A stretch of DNA of 64,000 bases from Mesorhizobium sp. (lineage in GTDB: Bacteria; Pseudomonadota; Alphaproteobacteria; Rhizobiales; Rhizobiaceae), in NCBI GenBank assembly GCA_004020645.1, contig SAQL01000001.1, forward strand, positions 461,176 to 525,175. The letters are read 5' to 3'. Positions within the stretch are counted from its first letter, which is position 1, and the number at the start of each line of letters is the position of its first letter. Positions 36,027 through 43,639 of the stretch are shown here, piece by piece. The notes under the pieces were generated by a model. The model saw only the letters and a program-made list of their open reading frames with translations, was not told the origin of the DNA and made no database searches. Both the position numbers and the translations under genes were made by a program.

Positions 36027-36477
36027 AGAGCTGCTCCATGATGAAAGTGATTGCCCGGTTCCGGTGCCAGGCTTCGTCGGGGCGCTTCCGCCACCAGTCA
36101 TTGTGCTGGGCCGCGCCGCGGTTCCAGGCGCGGTAGATGCCGCCGTCGCTGTTGCCGTCGCCCCAGGCCTTGAGTGCTTCGACGAAGCCGGGGGCGCCTG
36201 CACTGGGTGCTGCGGGACGAGTGCCGTGTTGCGGATCGTCCCCATAGGTCCAACGCTCGACATAGGGACCAGGATCAGGGAAACCCGTGCACTCAAGACG
36301 GAAGTCGTGGGTGAAGGCTTCCGCATGACCAGTCACGACCCGGATGCGCACGAAGAGGTAAGGCCAGGCAACCGCGAGAATCTCCCAACGGCCCTCGTCG
36401 ACGCCCGCAAGGAAACGAACCGAGTTCAACTGGTTGACCAGGGTCTTCTGTGCGGGCGTGATCTCGACCTCAGCCAT
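35977..36477 (-). CDS. E2-like protein of a ubiquitin-like system, no cysteine at the usual site
   Basis: A 166-residue protein. The core reads like the E2 fold: strands [19 protein letters not shown] and [20 protein letters not shown] (the latter like the usual F-x-P-x-x-P before the active site), then [11 protein letters not shown] and a helix [19 protein letters not shown]. Aligning NSDGGIY with the canonical N-x-x-G-x-I-C places Tyr115 where the catalytic cysteine should be. The only cysteine is Cys63, in the preceding strand. The transfer chemistry could therefore differ or use another residue; this is inference. It overlaps the Ubl stop by 8 bases. Confidence 0.75.
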   Translation of the reverse strand: MAEVEITPAQKTLVNQLNSVRFLAGVDEGRWEILAVAWPYLFVRIRVVTGHAEAFTHDFRLECTGFPDPGPYVERWTYGDDPQHGTRPAAPSAGAPGFVEALKAWGDGNSDGGIYRAWNRGAAQHNDWWRKRPDEAWHRNRAITFIMEQLYALVSEQALWLAARAA

Positions 36478-36973
36478 TGGTGAAGTCCTTGAGGGTCAGG
36501 TCCAGCGTCAGCGAGCAACCCGGGTGCTTGACGTAGATGCCGAGCATCGCGTCCTTCGGCAGGGGCTGGTCGGCGTTCGGCAGCATGAGATTGGCCTTCG
36601 CCGCGGTATTGTCATCAAGGTTGAAGCCACGCTTGCTGACCGCCCACTGCAGAACGCGCAGAATGGTGACCGCTGGCGAGAACTCCCGGCTCTTGGTGTC
36701 GCCGTCGTAGTTCACCTGAACCGCTACCCGGCGGCAGCGGTGAACCAGGATCGAGATGCCGCGGCGATCGCCGATGCCCGTCAGCGTCTCCTCGTTGTCG
36801 CGCTCGAACAAATGGGCCGTTTCGAAGCCCGGCTTGCCATGAGCGGCACGCAGGATGGCATCCAGATCAGAGGCCTCAATTTCGAGGTCCAAGTGCTCCT
36901 GCAGGTCCTCGAACTCAAGTTCGACGCGGACCTTGTGGTGATCGTCAGAGCCACCTTCGTTGTTGGTAGTCAT
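36470..36973 (-). CDS. Ubiquitin-like protein with two beta-grasp domains
   Basis: A 167-residue protein. Residues about 12-80 ([20 protein letters not shown] to ISILVHRC) and 80-165 ([35 protein letters not shown], then [20 protein letters not shown]) each have the strand-strand-helix-strand order of beta-grasp folds. The second is close to ubiquitin in spacing. The C-terminus is LTLKDFTNG, a single glycine and no Gly-Gly. As the first gene before an E2, a JAMM peptidase and an E1, it is expected to be the conjugated modifier. The start at 36973 has GGAG upstream, and the operon promoter should lie in 36974-37150. Confidence 0.78.
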   Translation of the reverse strand: MTTNNEGGSDDHHKVRVELEFEDLQEHLDLEIEASDLDAILRAAHGKPGFETAHLFERDNEETLTGIGDRRGISILVHRCRRVAVQVNYDGDTKSREFSPAVTILRVLQWAVSKRGFNLDDNTAAKANLMLPNADQPLPKDAMLGIYVKHPGCSLTLDLTLKDFTNG

Positions 36974-37054
36974 TGCAATTCTCCGCAGCGCCCCGGGGTC
37001 CTTGCACGGGAAGGGCGGAGCAAAATCCCTTGGTCCCGGCGTTTCTGCGTGTTA

Positions 37055-37129
37055 TTCCCACTTTTGGGAACGCTGATTCTTATGGCATGGCGCGAGGCCG
37101 AGTGCAATAGTCGTCCCACTTTTGGGAAC
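37055..37129. promoter_or_regulatory. Two copies of a palindromic operator between the Ubl operon and the TA pair
   Basis: TTCCCACTTTTGGGAA (37055-37070) and TCCCACTTTTGGGA (37114-37127) are near-perfect inverted repeats sharing 16 bases, TCCCACTTTTGGGAAC, with starts 58 bases apart. They lie in the 183-base divergent region between the Ubl gene and the HigB-type toxin. The likely binder is the HTH of the antitoxin at 37453. If so, one repressor could control both the toxin-antitoxin pair and the conjugation operon. Confidence 0.7.
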
Positions 37130-37156
37130 CATTTTGTGTTGGAGCCGCGGTTTGCC

Positions 37157-37456
37157 ATGAAGCTGATGGGGATATCGAGGTTGCACGAACTTGCGCGTCG
37201 TGCCCGCGACGGACTTGATGGAGCCGTACCGGCATTGGTTTCCGAACTCGAGGCAGGGTCATGGCGCTCGATGGCTGAAATCGCTCAGTTCTACCCGTCA
37301 GCTGTGATTGACGGCATCAAGGTCCGGATCCCGCTCAACGGCGGCTACCGGGTCGATCTCCTCGCTGACTGCGAGGCGCAGATGGTTCTCATCGAATATG
37401 CGGGGGCGACTAGTGGGGCACGCACCACCGGCAAAGCAGGGAGCAAGGTGACATGA
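37157..37456 (+). CDS. HigB-type toxin (RelE superfamily)
   Basis: A 99-residue protein: MGISRLHELARRARDGLDG, then GSWRSMAEIAQFYPSAVIDG and KVRIPLNGGYRVDLLADCEA with VLIEYAG, the strand order of HigB-family mRNA interferases. The start is the ATG at 37157, with GGAG 12 bases upstream. It overlaps the antitoxin gene by ATGA (37453-37456). It would cleave ribosome-bound mRNA when freed. The usual HigB basic residues are fewer than I would expect, so activity is uncertain. Confidence 0.72.
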   Translation: MKLMGISRLHELARRARDGLDGAVPALVSELEAGSWRSMAEIAQFYPSAVIDGIKVRIPLNGGYRVDLLADCEAQMVLIEYAGATSGARTTGKAGSKVT

Positions 37457-38601
37457 CGGTTCGACCTATACGCACGGACGGGGACTACCAATCGGCACTC
37501 AAGCGTGCCGCGGCGCTGTTCGGGCAGAACAGCCCAAAGGACCGCGACGAGCTCGACGTGCTGCAGGCCGTAATCGAACGATGGGAGCGATCGCGGCACC
37601 CTGTCGAGGCAGCCACGCCTGCGGAGGCGATCAAGTTTCGCATGGCGCAGGAGGGATTGTCGCAACGCGATCTGATTCCATACCTAGGGAGCAAATCGCG
37701 CGTATCCGAAATACTCAACGGTCAGCGACAGCCCACTGTTGATCAGATCAGGGCACTGCATCAGCACTTAGGCATTCCTGTTACCTCGCTGATTGGCACG
37801 TCCAGGCACGAGCCTGCGGCCGGTCCGTCGAGCACCTCGTTAGCGGCTGAGGGAAAGCTCCGTAGGCTTGGCGTAATGAAAGGGAAGGAGAATCTTGCCG
37901 GTTTTTTGTCGCGTTCGAAGGCTTCTGCTCCGGCAATCGCCATGTTGCGCAAGACCAGAACTGAGCGCACCAACGCGAAGACGGACATGGCGGCGCTGGA
38001 AGCATGGTGTGCGGCCGTATTGGTTCGTGCAGAAAAGATAACTATCAAGAAGACTGAGATCAGCGATCCTGAGAAAGCGGCGCGGCGACTGGCACAACTG
38101 AGCCCGTTGCCCGACTGGCAGGATCAGCTCGTCGCCGCGCTGCATCGTATGGGGATAATATTGGTCATATTGGAACACCTGCCGGGAACGTTTCTTGACG
38201 GCGCCGCGATGCGCCGTGGCGATGGTATTCCGGTGATAGCTCTGACCCTTCGTCACGATCGTTTAGACAATTTCTGGTTTACGCTATTGCATGAGTTCGC
38301 CCACGTGGTTTGCCATTTGAGTACTGATCGACAAGTCATTCTGGACGATCTGGATGTGGCGAGTTCGGAAGCCATAGAAGCGGAGGCGGACTCGTTTGCA
38401 AGAAACGCTCTTATCCCACCCGCCATGTGGAAGGGGATCGACAAGGACAGCAGCACGGAGGAGGTACTTGAGGCGGCGCAGAAGGCTGGCGTGCATCCTG
38501 CGATTGCCGCCGGCCGCTGGCGGTTCCAGCATTCGGACTATCGCCGCTTTTCCAAGCTGATCGGTCGGGGCGAGGTGAAAAGCGCTCTTATGTCGGCCTA
38601 A
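37453..38601 (+). CDS. HTH-ImmA/IrrE fusion antitoxin/protease
   Basis: A 382-residue two-domain protein. Residues 50-115 are a HigA-like XRE helix-turn-helix (AIKFRMAQEGLSQRDLIPYL, SKSRVSEILNGQRQPTVDQI). Residues about 230-330 are an ImmA/IrrE metallopeptidase, with zinc ligands in FTLLHEFAHVVCHL (His280, Glu281, His284) and EAIEAEADSFARNALIP downstream. It probably represses the operon and neutralises the toxin; the peptidase domain may relieve repression on a signal, as in ICE ImmR-ImmA systems. Its overlap with the toxin supports coupled translation. Confidence 0.85.
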   Translation: MTVRPIRTDGDYQSALKRAAALFGQNSPKDRDELDVLQAVIERWERSRHPVEAATPAEAIKFRMAQEGLSQRDLIPYLGSKSRVSEILNGQRQPTVDQIRALHQHLGIPVTSLIGTSRHEPAAGPSSTSLAAEGKLRRLGVMKGKENLAGFLSRSKASAPAIAMLRKTRTERTNAKTDMAALEAWCAAVLVRAEKITIKKTEISDPEKAARRLAQLSPLPDWQDQLVAALHRMGIILVILEHLPGTFLDGAAMRRGDGIPVIALTLRHDRLDNFWFTLLHEFAHVVCHLSTDRQVILDDLDVASSEAIEAEADSFARNALIPPAMWKGIDKDSSTEEVLEAAQKAGVHPAIAAGRWRFQHSDYRRFSKLIGRGEVKSALMSA

Positions 38602-38741
38602 GCCTCAATATCGCTTTTGGCGCACAACATCCAACACGTTTGCAATCTGTGCCATGGTCACATTGCACAGATGCGCCGATTTGGCGCGAGCTACCAAACG
38701 TAATTGGGTACTGGGTGGTGGATTGTGGATAAGGGGGAGGT

Positions 38742-39932
38742 ATGGCCGGTCAGGGGGCAACGCTTACGGTCCAAGAGAAGCGCGTAGCGAAGGCGCTCCT
38801 CAACAAGCAGTGGGCCAACCAGGACGTGCAAGCCTGGATCAACGCAAACCGGAAGAAGTCGGTCAACTTCGCCCGCATCTCAGCGGTGAAGCAGGATGCC
38901 GCTCAGCAACCGGCGACTGAGGCCGAGGTCGACTACTTCATGCTGCATAAGAAGGCCTTCGACCCGCAGACGGGCCTCAACCGTTACGACGATGAGCGGC
39001 TCATCCGTGCCCGCGAGGCCATGATCCTCGCCGTGCAGATATACAACAGCGCCGCGCTCAAGTTCAAAGCGGAAGTCTTCTGCGTCCTCTCGAGCGTCGC
39101 GTGGACCTACCTTCTCCACGAGCACTATGACCGGAAGGGCGTCATTGTCGTCGATGCCGACGGGAACTCGCTCCTGTTGGGCCAGATGATCGAGCGGGGG
39201 GACTGCCCGCTCTCACCCGGCACGCGAGACAACCTTCGCGTGATGAAGAAGCTGCGCGACAAGGTAGAGCACGTGCTGCTCGGGAAGGCCGACCTCCAGT
39301 GGATGGCTCTTTTCCAGGCCAACTGCCTCAACTTCGATAAGGCCTTATGCGACCTGTTCGGAGCGCAGCTGACCCTTTCGCACGAACTGTCGTTCGCGCT
39401 CCAGTTCGCGCGCCTCAACATCGAACAGGCGTCGATCGTGAATCAGTACGAAATCCCTGAACATATCGCGGCGGTAGACGCTCACCTGATGGAGGGGCTC
39501 ACGCCGGAACAGAAGGCGAGCATCGAGTTCCAGTTCCGCGTCATTTACACGCTCGACAATGCCGCGAAGAGCAAAGCGCACTTCCAGTTCTTCAAGCCAG
39601 ATTCAGCGGAGGGGAAGGAAATTCATAATGTGCTCGGCTATCTCAAGGCGGCTGACGAAATGTACCCGTTTAAGGCCGGGAAGGTGGTCGACCTCGTCAA
39701 AGATAAGTCGGGTCTAGCCTTTACGGGCAATGACCACATTCGAGCGTGGCGACACTATCAGGTGCGCCCGAAGACCAAAGCTGCGAACCCCGAGAACACC
39801 AACAAAGAGTACTGCCTCTATCATGCCGCGCACGGCGACTACACGTACTCGCAGGCTTGGGTGAACAAGCTCGCAGAAGACATCGCCGACCCGGTGAAGC
39901 TCGCGGCCATTCGTGCCGTGAAGGTCTGGTAG
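38742..39932 (+). CDS. DUF3644 protein with HEPN-like R-x4-H motif
   Basis: A 396-residue, mostly helical protein. RLIRAREAMILAVQIYNSAA, FKAEVFCVLSSVAWTYLLHE and MKKLRDKVEHVLL match DUF3644. The RDKVEH segment (Arg172-His177) is an R-x4-H motif, the catalytic signature of HEPN ribonucleases. The C-terminus carries WRHYQVRPKTKAANPENTNK and YTYSQAWVNKLAEDI. RNase-based abortive defence is a plausible role but is inferred from the motif only. The start is the ATG at 38742 with GGGGGAGG just upstream. It is the last cargo gene before the integrase. Confidence 0.75.
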   Translation: MAGQGATLTVQEKRVAKALLNKQWANQDVQAWINANRKKSVNFARISAVKQDAAQQPATEAEVDYFMLHKKAFDPQTGLNRYDDERLIRAREAMILAVQIYNSAALKFKAEVFCVLSSVAWTYLLHEHYDRKGVIVVDADGNSLLLGQMIERGDCPLSPGTRDNLRVMKKLRDKVEHVLLGKADLQWMALFQANCLNFDKALCDLFGAQLTLSHELSFALQFARLNIEQASIVNQYEIPEHIAAVDAHLMEGLTPEQKASIEFQFRVIYTLDNAAKSKAHFQFFKPDSAEGKEIHNVLGYLKAADEMYPFKAGKVVDLVKDKSGLAFTGNDHIRAWRHYQVRPKTKAANPENTNKEYCLYHAAHGDYTYSQAWVNKLAEDIADPVKLAAIRAVKVW

Positions 39933-39952
39933 GCGAAGCCGTCCAGTACGGT

Positions 39953-40245
39953 TTAGCACGGCCGCAGGATGTTCCAATTTTCAAACTTGAGGTGCACTTT
40001 GAGCGGTGGCTGGTAGGGGCAGGTGTGCGCATTGATATCGTGCTGTTTAGCACAAGGTCTGCGGCCACGGCCGACTTTTCGAGCCTTCGTAGTTGGGCCT
40101 CCGGTTGAGCCGGCGGATTATTGCTGATCGACTCGAGGCGCCCGCTTTGAAAGTCCGCCCAGATCAAATCACATTCAATCGGCTCGCCTTCATCATTGAT
40201 ACTGAGCGTTCCGGTCTGAACGCCGTCGGCGTGGGAATTGGCCAT
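39953..40245 (-). pseudogene. Possible small gene fragment after the integrase
   Basis: It begins MANSHADGVQTGTLSINDEG inside the last 53 bases of the integrase and reads GEPIECDLIWADFQSGRLES to about SAVAADL. The coding sense then seems to move to another frame (INAHTCPYQPPLKVHLKFEN) with a stop at 39953. I recognise no family. This may be a frameshifted small protein or chance. Confidence 0.3.
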
Positions 40246-41365
40246 GTCGCACGAGTTTTAGGGTTGGGTCCTTCCTCGTCACCTCTGCGAGCCATTTCCA
40301 ACCGTCGTACTTATCTCCTGTTTGCCGCAAGTGCGTATAGCGCTTGAGGGACGTCCAGGATCGGTGTCCGGAATTTGAGGCGACCCGTGGGATGTTAAGG
40401 CCAAGCTCGAACAATCTCGAAACGCCATCGTGCCGCAGGTCATGAAAACGAAGGTCGTCGATTCCGAGGAGCTTGCAGGCTCGGGTGAAGGAGGCGCTAA
40501 TTGCGTCTGTCGAATACGGGAAGATCTGTGCGGCAACCTTGGGCATGGCTTCGACTATTGCCAATGCTTCCTCCTGCAGGTCGCACCACACATCGTTCCC
40601 AATCTTCTGGCCCGGGTTCTTCATGTCGCGCACGAGTACGCGCATGCCTACCTTGTCCAGGTCTTTCCAAGCGATCTTCACGATCTCCTCCTGCCGGCGG
40701 GTAGAGAAGATGGCGAAGGCAATGATCCGATGCATCGGAATGGAGGACGGTGTTGCGGATGACCGGTCCTTGAAGTGCTTCATAAGCCTATCGAGTTCGA
40801 CCAGTGTCGGGCGACGATCGCGTTCTCGGCTTTTTGTTATTAGTCCGAGCCTGTCGGCAACGATCGAGGCGTCTTGCATGGCCTGCCGGTCAAGCGGATA
40901 GTTCCAGGCAGGACGCGCTATCGCAAATACCGCGCCCAGATGGGCAAGATAGTTGGAGACGGTCTGTGGTTGAACGCCCGTCTCAAGTTTCTCACGCGCG
41001 AATGTGACGATGTCGGTGCTCGTGATCGAGGCGCATGGCTTGCCGGCGATATCGAACTTTTTGATAGTTTTAAGTACCTGCGTCTTCGTGCGGCCGATCT
41101 TCTTATTGCTTTCGCGAACATAGCGATCTATCGCGTCCGCGAGTGTTGGGACCCGGTTGTCGTTCGACTTGGTCTGCAGCGCAGATTCCAAGGCTTCTGG
41201 CTCTCCGAGGAGCTCTTCTCGTTGGCTGAGCCAGGCGGAAGCGGTGGATCGGCGCTCGAAGGTCTTGTTCTCACGCAGAATGATCTTGCCGCCGCGTTTT
41301 ATGACAATCTGTGCGAGCCATGCTACAGAGCCATCCTTGCGTGAGCGCTTCACGATGGTGCCCAT
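40193..41365 (-). CDS. int: Tyrosine recombinase/integrase of a dusA-targeting ICE
   Basis: A 390-residue integrase. The N-terminal SAM-like core-binding domain is at about residues 60-190 (TLADAIDRYVRESNKKIGRT). The catalytic domain has the arginine in FAIFSTRRQEEIVKIAW, HDLRHDGVSRL (H-x-x-R) and SGHRSWTSLKRYTHLR (His and the Tyr nucleophile). The start is the ATG at 41365 (MGTIVKRSRKDGSVAWLAQI). The same frame extends upstream into dusA antisense and is not coding there. The gene points away from dusA, the usual layout for islands that use the dusA 5' end as attachment site. Repeated GGTACAAC motifs sit just upstream. Confidence 0.92.
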   Translation of the reverse strand: MGTIVKRSRKDGSVAWLAQIVIKRGGKIILRENKTFERRSTASAWLSQREELLGEPEALESALQTKSNDNRVPTLADAIDRYVRESNKKIGRTKTQVLKTIKKFDIAGKPCASITSTDIVTFAREKLETGVQPQTVSNYLAHLGAVFAIARPAWNYPLDRQAMQDASIVADRLGLITKSRERDRRPTLVELDRLMKHFKDRSSATPSSIPMHRIIAFAIFSTRRQEEIVKIAWKDLDKVGMRVLVRDMKNPGQKIGNDVWCDLQEEALAIVEAMPKVAAQIFPYSTDAISASFTRACKLLGIDDLRFHDLRHDGVSRLFELGLNIPRVASNSGHRSWTSLKRYTHLRQTGDKYDGWKWLAEVTRKDPTLKLVRHGQFPRRRRSDRNAQYQ

Positions 41366-41367
41366 TC

Positions 41368-41430
41368 GGTACAACATCCCCTTCGCCGGTACAACATTTG
41401 TTGTACCTTTCAGGAAAAACGGTACAAAAT
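41368..41430. promoter_or_regulatory. GGTACAAC repeat cluster upstream of the integrase
   Basis: GGTACAACAT occurs at 41368-41377 and 41388-41397. The second is the left arm of a perfect palindrome, GGTACAAC-ATTT-GTTGTACC (41388-41407). A degenerate copy, GGTACAAAAT, is at 41421-41430. The cluster lies between the integrase start and the dusA attachment region. It could hold integrase arm-type sites, directionality-factor sites or a repressor operator. Confidence 0.65.
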
Positions 41431-41476
41431 CGGACGAAACGAGACAAGCGCAAAAATGAGCGAGAAGGCCTAAGTA

Positions 41477-42493
41477 GTGGAAATTGAAAGGAAATCGCAG
41501 ATTGGCGTAGCTCGGCGGTTCTCCGTTGCGCCAATGATGGATTGGACGGACCGGCATTGCCGCTTCCTCCATCGCCAGTTGACGCGCCGGGCATTGCTCT
41601 ACACCGAGATGGTCGTCGCCGACGCGGTCATCCACGGCGAGCGCGAGCGCTTGCTCGGCTTCGATGGTACGGAACATCCGGTCGCGTTGCAGCTCGGCGG
41701 CTCGGATCCGCAGAAGCTTGCCGAAGCGGCCCGCATCGGCGAAGCCTTCGGCTATGACGAGATCAACCTCAATGTCGGCTGCCCGTCCGACCGCGTCCAG
41801 TCGGGTACGTTCGGCGCCTGCCTGATGAAAGCACCGGTTCTGGTCGCCGATTGCGTCGCGGCGATGAAGGCGTCTGTCGGCATCGCCGTCACCGTCAAAT
41901 GCCGCATCGGCGTCGACGAGCAGGATCCTGAGCCGGCGCTCGATACGCTGGCGGACGGGGTTTTCGCGGCCGGCGCCGACGCGCTGTGGGTGCATGCCCG
42001 CAAGGCGTGGCTGGAAGGGCTGAGCCCTAAGGAAAACCGCGACATCCCGCCGCTCGAATACAACAGGGTGTATCGGCTGAAGGCCAAAAATCCAAACAAA
42101 TTCATCGGCATCAACGGCGGCATTCAATCCCTTGAAGAGGCGCTTTACCACATTGATCATGTCGACGGCGCCATGCTCGGCCGCGCCGCCTATCATACGC
42201 CGGGCATTCTGGCAGGCGTCGACGCGACGTTTTACGGCGACAAACCCAAAACGTTCGATTTTGCCGCGCTGATCGATGCCATGGCGGATTATGCGGCACG
42301 CCATATTGAGCGGGGCGGGCGGCTTGGCCATGTCACCCGTCACATGGTCGGCCTGTTCCACGGTCTGCCCGGTGCGCGCCGTTACCGGCAGATCCTTTCG
42401 ACCGATGCGACAAGGCCCGGCGCCGGACCGGATGTGCTGAAGGCGGCTTTCGCGGCAGTCGATTTTAGCGGGACGGACGCCGAAGCAGCCTGA
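41477..42493 (+). CDS. dusA: tRNA-dihydrouridine synthase A
   Basis: A 338-residue FMN enzyme that reduces uridines in the tRNA D-loop. Hallmarks are FSVAPMMDWTDRHCRFLHRQ, LLYTEMVVADAVIHG, HPVALQLGGSDPQKLAEAAR, and YDEINLNVGCPSDRVQSGTF with the catalytic cysteine of GCPS. Further blocks are VTVKCRIGVDEQD, ALWVHARKAWLEGLSPKENR, ING-x-IQSLEEA and MLGRAAYHTPGIL. Its first 17 or so codons (GTG at 41477, MEIERKSQIGVARR) lie on the ICE side of the conserved junction, so the element seems to supply a new start and probably a promoter. The gene stays in frame. Confidence 0.95.
   Translation: MEIERKSQIGVARRFSVAPMMDWTDRHCRFLHRQLTRRALLYTEMVVADAVIHGERERLLGFDGTEHPVALQLGGSDPQKLAEAARIGEAFGYDEINLNVGCPSDRVQSGTFGACLMKAPVLVADCVAAMKASVGIAVTVKCRIGVDEQDPEPALDTLADGVFAAGADALWVHARKAWLEGLSPKENRDIPPLEYNRVYRLKAKNPNKFIGINGGIQSLEEALYHIDHVDGAMLGRAAYHTPGILAGVDATFYGDKPKTFDFAALIDAMADYAARHIERGGRLGHVTRHMVGLFHGLPGARRYRQILSTDATRPGAGPDVLKAAFAAVDFSGTDAEAA
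41521..41563. other. Probable attachment-site core (ICE end) inside the dusA 5' end
   Basis: The stretch encoding APMMDWTDRHCR is the most conserved part of dusA and the known integration target of dusA islands. Left of it the sequence is ICE; right of it dusA is conserved. The exact repeat cannot be defined because the other end of the ICE is outside the window. Confidence 0.6.
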
Positions 42494-42591
42494 AAGTCCA
42501 ATCGCGCAAGATCATGCGGTCGCTTGCGTGTCTTCCGCAGTCTGTTCAGCAAACCAGAGGACCGTCGATAGCTCGGGCAAACCTAGTCAAG

Positions 42592-43527
42592 CTAAGCAGC
42601 GCTCGCCCGCTCGGTGTCCTGCATATCTTCTTTGATCGCGTGCGACATGGATCGAGTGCGCAGCGCATCGCGCTTTGGCGGCACCTGGAATGTGCGGCGA
42701 TATTCGTGGGTGAATTGCGAGATGCTCTCGTAGCCCACCTCGAACCCAGCGCTGGTTGCCGAAAAGCCTTCATCGAGCATGAGGCGGCGTGCTTCGATTA
42801 GGCGAAGCCGCTTCTGGTATTGTCCCGGCGTCAGTGACGTCATGTGCTTGAAGTGCTTGTGGAAGGCCGTGAGGCTCATCGCCGCTGCCGCCGCCAAGCG
42901 CTCGACGGGAATACGCGACCGATACTCGGTTCTAAGAATCGCGATGGCCGCAGCGAGACGGCTTGCGTGGCTGTCCGGATCCGCAAGCGACCGCAGAGCA
43001 GCGCCATGCTGACCGCAGAGGAGCCAATAATGCAGCTCGTGCATAATTCCGGGGCGCAGGAGCGAGGTAGCGTCCGGTCGGTCAAGCAAGCGCATCAGCC
43101 GCACTGCGCAATCCAGAATTGCGGCATTGGTGTCCTCAGCGAACAAGGTGCGTGTCTCTGACGGGCGCTGCGCACGCACGCTGCCCAACTGCGCCGCGAG
43201 CTCGCGCAGGAGCGTCATCTCGAGTTCGACTGCGACGGCCAGGTAGGGCTCGCGCCGGCTTGCCTGCACGATCCGTCCGACGACCGGCATGTCCGCGCTC
43301 ACGATCACGGATTGCCCGGCGGAGAAAACTTGCTGCTCCCTGCCCACGGTCATGAGCTTGGCACCCTGCAAAACCAGACAAACCAGCGGCCGATAGACCG
43401 AGTGCAAGTCGCCAGGTGATGACTCGACGCACATCACCCGCAGGCCCGGCACTGGCGTCAGCGCCAGGCCGTCCCGGTTGGCATGGCGGGCGGCATAGGT
43501 GTGAACGGCATGTTTGAGGACGTCCAT
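42592..43527 (-). CDS. AraC-family regulator with AraC_N cupin domain
   Basis: A 311-residue regulator. The N-terminal cupin-like AraC_N domain carries YRPLVCLVLQGAKLMTVGRE. The C-terminal double helix-turn-helix has RIPVERLAAAAAMSLTAFHK, HFKHMTSLTPGQYQKRLRLI and GYESISQFTHEYRRTFQVPP. The start chosen is MDVLKHAVHTYAAR at 43527. It is divergent from an SDR gene 261 bases away, a common regulator-target arrangement for AraC_N proteins, so it may control that gene. It is chromosomal and intact. Confidence 0.9.
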   Translation of the reverse strand: MDVLKHAVHTYAARHANRDGLALTPVPGLRVMCVESSPGDLHSVYRPLVCLVLQGAKLMTVGREQQVFSAGQSVIVSADMPVVGRIVQASRREPYLAVAVELEMTLLRELAAQLGSVRAQRPSETRTLFAEDTNAAILDCAVRLMRLLDRPDATSLLRPGIMHELHYWLLCGQHGAALRSLADPDSHASRLAAAIAILRTEYRSRIPVERLAAAAAMSLTAFHKHFKHMTSLTPGQYQKRLRLIEARRLMLDEGFSATSAGFEVGYESISQFTHEYRRTFQVPPKRDALRTRSMSHAIKEDMQDTERASAA

Positions 43528-43639
43528 GCAATGTCTCCTGCAGCGGCGCGATGCTGGCGATCCTAGCATGCGGGCGGACAAACACCACGTGGGCTGCAGG
43601 ATCGAGCAAGTTTTGCGCAGGCGTTGGCAAGCTGCCGAA

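Noticed and set aside
41366..42361. The integrase frame extends 330 codons upstream through dusA, antisense
   Set aside because: The extension is the complement of a strongly conserved gene and has no protein character of its own. The integrase domain begins at the ATG at 41365.
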